64,000 nt of DNA from Magnolia sinica (lineage: Eukaryota > Streptophyta > Magnoliopsida > Magnoliales > Magnoliaceae). A program made the position numbers and the translations under genes. Below, one piece after another: positions 58,850 through 64,000 of the stretch. Position 1 is the stretch's first letter; the number at the start of each line of letters is the position of its first letter. The stretch spans positions 15,136,032 through 15,200,031 of the forward strand of contig NC_080582.1 of the NCBI RefSeq assembly GCF_029962835.1, given 5' to 3'. Under the pieces are notes generated by a model. That model saw only the letters and a list, made by a program, of their open reading frames with translations, was not told where the DNA came from and did not search any database.

Positions 58850-60700
58850 TTCGTGTCTTGCTCATACACAACACATATTGGGAATGGGCATTGATCTCTT
58901 CTGCAAGTTGTCAATATTAAGAACTCGTTTCCTTCCTACCAGCCACACAAAAGTTGCTACCTTTGGGGGCACGCCGTAGAACTAGAAGTGAAATGCATGC
59001 ATCTCTTGAGGTATATTATCCCTACTGCAAAGACTCTTGTAGGACTTCACTGTAAGATGACCTGAGCTATGCTCCTTCCACACCATAGAATCGGCCTCTC
59101 TTGTAGGGGATTCCAACTTCAGATGATCAAGCAAGGCGATGTACTTGTCAGCTTGACAATCCGTTGAGTTTCTTTTGCATGGAGGAGCCCAACTAGCTGT
59201 AAAATCAGCGATGGAGAAGCAATCTGCCACTTTTAAACCCCCTCTTGGGGCAAGACTAGCGAGGAGAGGGAAGTCAGTACGTAACGATGTGTCTCAACAC
59301 CATTGGTCTTCCCAGAACCATCCCCCACCAAGAAAAGGACCACATGATCAAAAGCCCCCCGGAGGCCTAACACTGATTTCTAGATGTGGGAAGATCCATA
59401 CAAGGAAGATCCCCTGGTCGCCCATCCCCCATCCTCAGTTCCATATTTGGATGCAATAATTTTGTGCCAAAAACCCCCAACCTCCATACGAAGCCTCCAC
59501 AACCACTTCCCGAGGAGGGCTGAGTTCATAGAAGATAACTCACACACTCCCGCACCTCCATGGATCACCAGCCTGCACACCTCGTTCCAACTTAAAAGGT
59601 GGAACTTTTTATCTTCCATTGAGCCTTGCCAAAGAATATCCCTTCACATCCTTTCCAGTCTTACACACACTGATTGGGGACACTTGAAAAGATACATGAA
59701 ATACAACGGCATATTAAAAGAGACTGTCTTGATTAAAGTGAGCCTGACACCCAAGGAAAGATATCATGTCTTCCATTTTGATAATTTTCTTTCAATCCTT
59801 TCTACCACCTTGTCCCAAAGATGCTTAGTAGGCTTCCCAACACAAAGCATAAGCCCTAAATAGGTGGAAGGGCGAATACCAACCTTACACTTGAACACCA
59901 TTGCAACTTGGAAGTCTCCTCCTTAGATAAATGAATGCCTACATTTCACTCTTCCCAACATTGATTTTAAGGCCATAACCGCTTCAAAGCATAGAACCGC
60001 TTTTCGTAAATCATCAATCATATCTTCATCAGCCTCACAAAAGATGATTGTATTATCAACAAATTGTAAAAAGCAACCACCTTGAATCTTGAAAAAAGAC
60101 CACACTCCTAGCTCCTTTCCAGCATTCGACTGAAGACCTCTGTAATAACGAGAAAGAGATAAGGAGAAATGGGGGTTTCCTTGCCTTAAGTCTCTAGACG
60201 CCTTGAAGTATTCCTTCGGGGAGCCATTTAGAAGGATTGAAAAGGTTGGAGACCAAAAATACACCTGCATCCATTACCTCCATTTTACCCTGCAGCCCGT
60301 CCTATCTAGCATGTAGTCCAAAAAATCCCAGTCGACATGATCGTAAGCTTACCCCACATCAACTTGCAAATAATTCTTGGTTTTTTCTCCTCGTGGTGAG
60401 AATCTAAACATTCGTGAGCTATAAGTGCGGTATCTAGAATATGACGCCCTTCCACAAAGGCCCCTTGATTTTGGGAGATAACATTACCCAACACCCCTTT
60501 AAGTCTCGAAGTAAGCTCTTTGGCCAAAATTTTATAAGGGTTTTCAAGGAGGCTTATGGGCCTAAATTCTTTCAAATCCTCTGCTCATTCGATTTTAGGG
60601 ATTAATGTTATAAGTGATGCCCCAAGCTCAACCGGAATGCGACCCTCATCAGAGAAGTCTTTGATAAAAGCAATGACATTTGACTTAACCATGGTCCCTA
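58850..60700 (-). pseudogene. LINE ORF2 relic (RT and C-terminal region)
   Basis: Minus-strand pieces: LKEFRPISLLENPYKILAKE and GAFVEGRHILDTALIAHECLDS (60575-60400); then LRQGNPHFSLSLSRYY and FVDNTIIFCEADED, with the catalytic DD changed to DN (60270-60000); then a WNEVCRLVIHGGAGV - GKWLWRLRMEVGGFWHKII segment (59619-59460); then the pre-zinc region ADCFSIADFT - SPTREADSMVWKEHSSG (59230-59040) and KVATFVWLVGRKRVLNIDNL (about 58960-58900). Frames broken throughout. Confidence 0.83.
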
Positions 60701-61745
60701 AGAGAGCATAGCCCTGTCCTTTGTCTCCGCCAACACAGACCAAAGGAGAAAGGGTCTAGCATTTTCCACGACTCTCGAATCGATACGAACCTCTTTTCTT
60801 GACAAGGATTGCTCCGTCCACACCCACCTATCATGGGGTAGTGCATGAACCTTCCCCTCTCCTACTACTCTGGGCTTTTGGGAAGGAGGCGCCGACCTAT
60901 TCCCAACTAGAGCCTCCATGTAGGACTTGCCTCTATCAGCCTCGGCTTCGAATCCTCCATACTTTCTAGCTTCAACCTCCTCCCTATAAGGTTTCTCTTC
61001 CCCAGTGCCTACTCTGCCAGAGGTAGAGATCCCCTTCCTTTTTGAATTCTTGAGATGTTCCTTCTCTTTTTGTAGTAGATCTGCCTCCCTGTTTACCTCT
61101 TCCGGACCGCACTTTGCTCTTTGCACCAAAAGTTTCATCCCTGCGAACCTTTTGCCATTCAACAAACGGATTGTCACTTCCAGTTCTTCTTCCATCCTCA
61201 TACGAACGAAAGCAAATCCCCAAGGGGACGATGACCCCTAAGCCCAACGTATCACCACCTCCATCACCTCACCTACTTTTCCGAAGACTTTTGCAAAATT
61301 AACTGGCAGCCATCTTGATGGAAAGCCTTTACAAACAAGGTAGGAAGAACCTTGAGAGTAGTCTTAACTTTCTTAGTGCTGGCCATGGTATGTCATAAAG
61401 GCCGTTATGTAAAGGTAACAGTGGCAATTGTTAAACGTTATGGGGTTGTAAAGGCCGTAACGGGCTTATGGAAAAAATAACTTGTAAAGGCCGTTCTAGC
61501 CTCCGTAATGGCCTGTAATGGCCCTCGTTGTAACAACACCATAACGGTCAATTACGGGGCAGATATAGGTTTTTTAGTTTTTTTTTTTCAATAAAAAAAG
61601 CGATTGTAATGGCCATTACACGCGCCCGTAACAATTGTTACAACCCGTAGTAAAGGTAGTGGTGGTGGCTGTTATGGCTATAGAATACCTCGGTGTTGGC
61701 AGAATTCTTTCCCTTTTTTCCTTCTAGCAGATATCCACCCATTCC
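60698..61745 (-). pseudogene. LINE ORF1 with RRM, split by a MITE
   Basis: The minus strand reads TLFVKAFPSRWLPVNFAK (RNP2-like, about 61350-61300) and GFAFVRMRMEEELEV (RNP1-like, about 61220-61175), then IRLLNGKRFAGMKLLVQRAK, an RRM-type fold, followed by a charged segment to 60698. A frameshift lies between the two RNP motifs. Upstream of the MITE the frame continues (GWISARRKKGKNS), showing that the ORF once ran through the insertion site. Confidence 0.75.
61384..61692. mobile_element. hAT-type MITE, 309 bp, inside LINE ORF1
   Basis: Ends CATGGTATGTCATAAAGGCC and GGCTATAGAATACCTCG. Flanked by GTGCTGGC (61376-61383) and GTGTTGGC (61693-61700), 7 of 8 matching. The interior is dense in CCGTAACGG / GGCCATTAC words. 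Same family type as the copy at 54657. Confidence 0.85.
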
Positions 61746-62017
61746 CTTCTTCATGAGAATGGTATTATAAACAAAGGGATAACTAAGAAAAATGTGGTCA
61801 ATTTTTTCATGGCCATCTGTTCGTTATGAGAATCAACATGCTTTTTTGGCAGGGCATCTACACCATTGGACCTACCTAATGGATGACTAGGACCTTGTCC
61901 CCCTGGGACCAACTTTTTATTCTCTTTTGCTTGCAAGGGCCGTTTCAACTCTGCTAGGGCCATGGCTTAGGGGACCAGGGCCAGGCTATGGCCAGCCTCG
62001 GCCCATTGCCACCCCTA

Positions 62018-62894
62018 ACATTAGTACCTTGTTTCGATGCCATTAGATTGGTAGAATGATTCTATGTAGTTATCCATAATTTTCCATTTTCCTGCATTCA
62101 TGTGTGAGTTTTGAAGAATTTTTAGCTCAAGATCTAATCAGGAAATGTTCCAGATTTAGCTTGATTGAGCTTATTGGACGATCATCAAGTTCGATGTCAA
62201 AACCCATGAATGACAATGGAGTGTGTGGGGAAGTTGATTTCAAATAGATTATGGATAATGTAAGGTAGAATGATTTGATGATCAACTTACATATTGTGTT
62301 GGAAAGGTACCAGGATTATGGCATGCATGTTGGAACACGTTTTCATGATAGGATGCAGTTTGGAATTTATTTATGTATTGGATCAAGAGCTTCAATCGAT
62401 CCTTTGAACAGAAGGTTATGGCAGATGATAAGAAGTTTATGATGGAAAATAAAATAAAATAAAATAATAAAATTGAAAGAACATGCTTTCTTATGATGGA
62501 AACAAGTGCAAGTGGACCAGATTAGATTTACAGAAGGAGAAGATTTCATCATGCGAAAAGATAATACACCAACCATATTTACTCGCCAAATATTTCCATA
62601 CCTTAAAATCTTCGTAAAATAGCAGCATAGACCTTCAAAGATTTGGCCTATTTGTAATGGCCTAAAATAGTAAAAGTAAATCTAGAAAATCATCCCTAAA
62701 ATCTTCAAATCTGCACCTCTATCTTCCAATAATAGTCAATGTAGTCTCTGAAATCTAGCTCCCAAAACTACAGCAAACAGTCCAAAATTCAGCACATGTT
62801 GGGCATTGGCCCTACATAACTTATCATCTGTAGATAGATGGTGAATCAAAGTATCTGTAATTTATTTTAGAGTTTGGCTGGGGACTCACCATCT
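62018..62894. other. spacer, no gene recognised
   Basis: AT-rich; contains an (AAAAT)n run at 62449-62470. No coding region supported. Confidence 0.5.
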
Positions 62895-63375
62895 GAATGG
62901 GATTTAATCCTTTCTCAAGCCGAATTTGCATTCCAAAGCACAATTTTTTAATGGCATACGATAGTTTGGTCTAGGGGAAAATCACCATTCGATATAGTAT
63001 ATGGCAGAGCTTCTTTGCGTGTAGTGGACTTAGTTCCTTTACTGAGTCAAGGACGGGTAAGTGATGGAGCTGATGCATATGTAAGCACATTGGACAAGTC
63101 CATGAGGAGAGTATGAAGCAACGATGGGCAAGTAATGCTAAATAGAAGGAATTGTCTGTTGTGCACTGTAGGTCAATGTTATGGTGTGGGAGACTTGGTT
63201 ATGGTTATCTATACTGGGAATGTCTTCTGCTTGGCAGATGTCACAAATTGAAGCGGAAGACAGTTGGTCCTTGTACCATTTTAAGAAACCAGGTGATTAT
63301 GTGTATTTGGTGGACATGCTTCAGAACCTGCAAATTTTACTGTTTTTTAATGTATTCAATTTCTATGACTGTCAT
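62895..63375 (+). pseudogene. Ty3/gypsy integrase C-terminal relic
   Basis: The frame reads EWDLILSQAEFAFQ at 62895, then GKSPFDIVYGRASLRVVDLVPL (about 62975-63040), the conserved gypsy integrase end block. After breaks, KLKRKTVGPCTI (about 63250) and, in the next frame, DYVYLVDMLQNLQILLFFNVFNFYDCH match the K-KR--GPF-I--K---AY-VDLP---I---FNV-DL---H block of the C-terminal domain. No LTR found in the window. Confidence 0.8.
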
Positions 63376-64000
63376 TGAAATGATGAGCCCACGTGCATGG
63401 AGGGTGGAGACCATAAAAACATTTTGTTGAAGTAGAATGAGAAAGTTTACGATATTGGATCTGGTTATCCTTCAGAAAAAATAAAGAACTGGATATTGTA
63501 GATGTCTACGTGGGAAGATGCATTGTGGAAGCTATAGGAGATTTCTCTTGGCTTGGGAAGATTGTCACTGACAGATTGATCATGGGCTGAATAAGCTGAA
63601 TTATAGAAGCTTGATGAAAATTTGTTTTCCAGATGTATGGAAGCCTGCTTGACAAAGCTTTTCTGATCTGGGGGAATGAAGTGAATAGATTCAAATCCTC
63701 ATCAGGTGAATTCTTGATTACCGGGAAACACTCTCAGCCCATGCAAGGTTGATTTTGGTGTGCGGTGCCACTACTCGAGAGCTTTATGTCCATTGATAGA
63801 AAATCATGCCATATCCAAAAGCCATGAGACTTGGTGAATGGCTTCTATTTGTGGAGACCATACATCGTGAAATGTGAAGAGATCCTGTCAATCAGACTGT
63901 TAGATCGTTCTAAAAAGATCAACAGCTCAGACTTGATGATGGGTTCTAGCTTGAATCATCATGACATGAAGACTTCTTAGCTTTAAGTTAACAACTAATT
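63376..64000. other. unassigned, possibly downstream part of the gypsy relic
   Basis: No coding or terminal structure recognised. Confidence 0.4.

Larger units (their letters stand above)
58418..61960 (-). mobile_element. L1-type LINE, minus strand, endonuclease deleted
   Basis: Read from about 61960 down: ORF1 with RRM, then directly RT, then the C-terminal region and a 3' end AATAAAATTCCATCACACTTC followed by (AT)n at about 58418-58434. A whole endonuclease domain is missing between ORF1 and RT. The flanks GGGCCACCATGG and GGGCCATGG at the two sides may be remnants of a target duplication (tentative). Confidence 0.82.
58156..62017. mobile_element. hAT-like MITE interrupted by a LINE
   Basis: The left end TAGGGTGGGAATGGGTCTGG and the right end GCCTCGGCCCATTGCCACCCCTA are imperfect inverted repeats. 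The MITE sequence is at 58156-58417 and about 61965-62017; the LINE lies between. The flanking duplication is not clean (CATTCATA / CATTAGTA, 6 of 8). Confidence 0.6.

Overview
This is plant nuclear DNA from an AT-rich, repeat-dominated region. The evidence is spliced genes with GT-AG introns, Ty1/copia and Ty3/gypsy relics, L1-type and RTE-type LINEs, a tRNA-derived SINE, and many hAT, PIF/Harbinger and long-foldback MITEs. The foldback MITEs carry motifs such as GTGGGCCCCACC and CCGTCCATCC. My impression that this style fits a magnoliid-like angiosperm is inference only. I see no rRNA, tRNA, CRISPR, organellar or bacterial features.

Only two host genes are supported. The first is a complete five-exon gene on the + strand (coding exons between 25699 and 34099, 464 residues). 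It encodes an AAAP-family vacuolar amino-acid transporter of the AVT6 type. Its upstream region contains a foldback MITE, a CT-rich tract and a leader built of about seven decayed repeats. The second is the first coding exon (47878-48260) of a kanadaptin-like FHA-domain protein. The rest of that gene is not visible, so its first intron would run more than 15.7 kb and past the window end.

Layout. 1-3576: a minus-strand Ty1/copia element running off the left edge. 3794-6954: a 3.16-kb solo LTR with a perfect 5-bp target duplication. 7-18 kb: MITEs and duplications, including two hAT MITEs, a Tourist-type dimer and an AT-flanked foldback. 18.9-24.0 kb: a nested stack in which a MITE holds an LTR that holds a copia solo LTR, followed by a MITE holding a SINE with a 14-bp target duplication. 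24.3-34.1 kb: the AVT6-like gene. 35.6-46 kb: a tandemly duplicated copia RT fragment, an inverted partial copy of the 3.8-kb LTR family, and unassigned degenerate repeats. 46.5-47.8 kb: three foldback MITEs in a row upstream of the kanadaptin-like exon. 49.3-62 kb: three degenerate L1-type LINEs, two of them split by the same hAT MITE family. 62.9-63.4 kb: a Ty3/gypsy integrase relic.

The two host genes have no visible functional link. What ties the window together is insertion history: several insertions can be ordered directly from target duplications and interrupted hosts. I found no convincing new biological system. The most checkable observations are the nested insertions, the repeat-built leader with tiny upstream ORFs, and the MITEs next to both genes.
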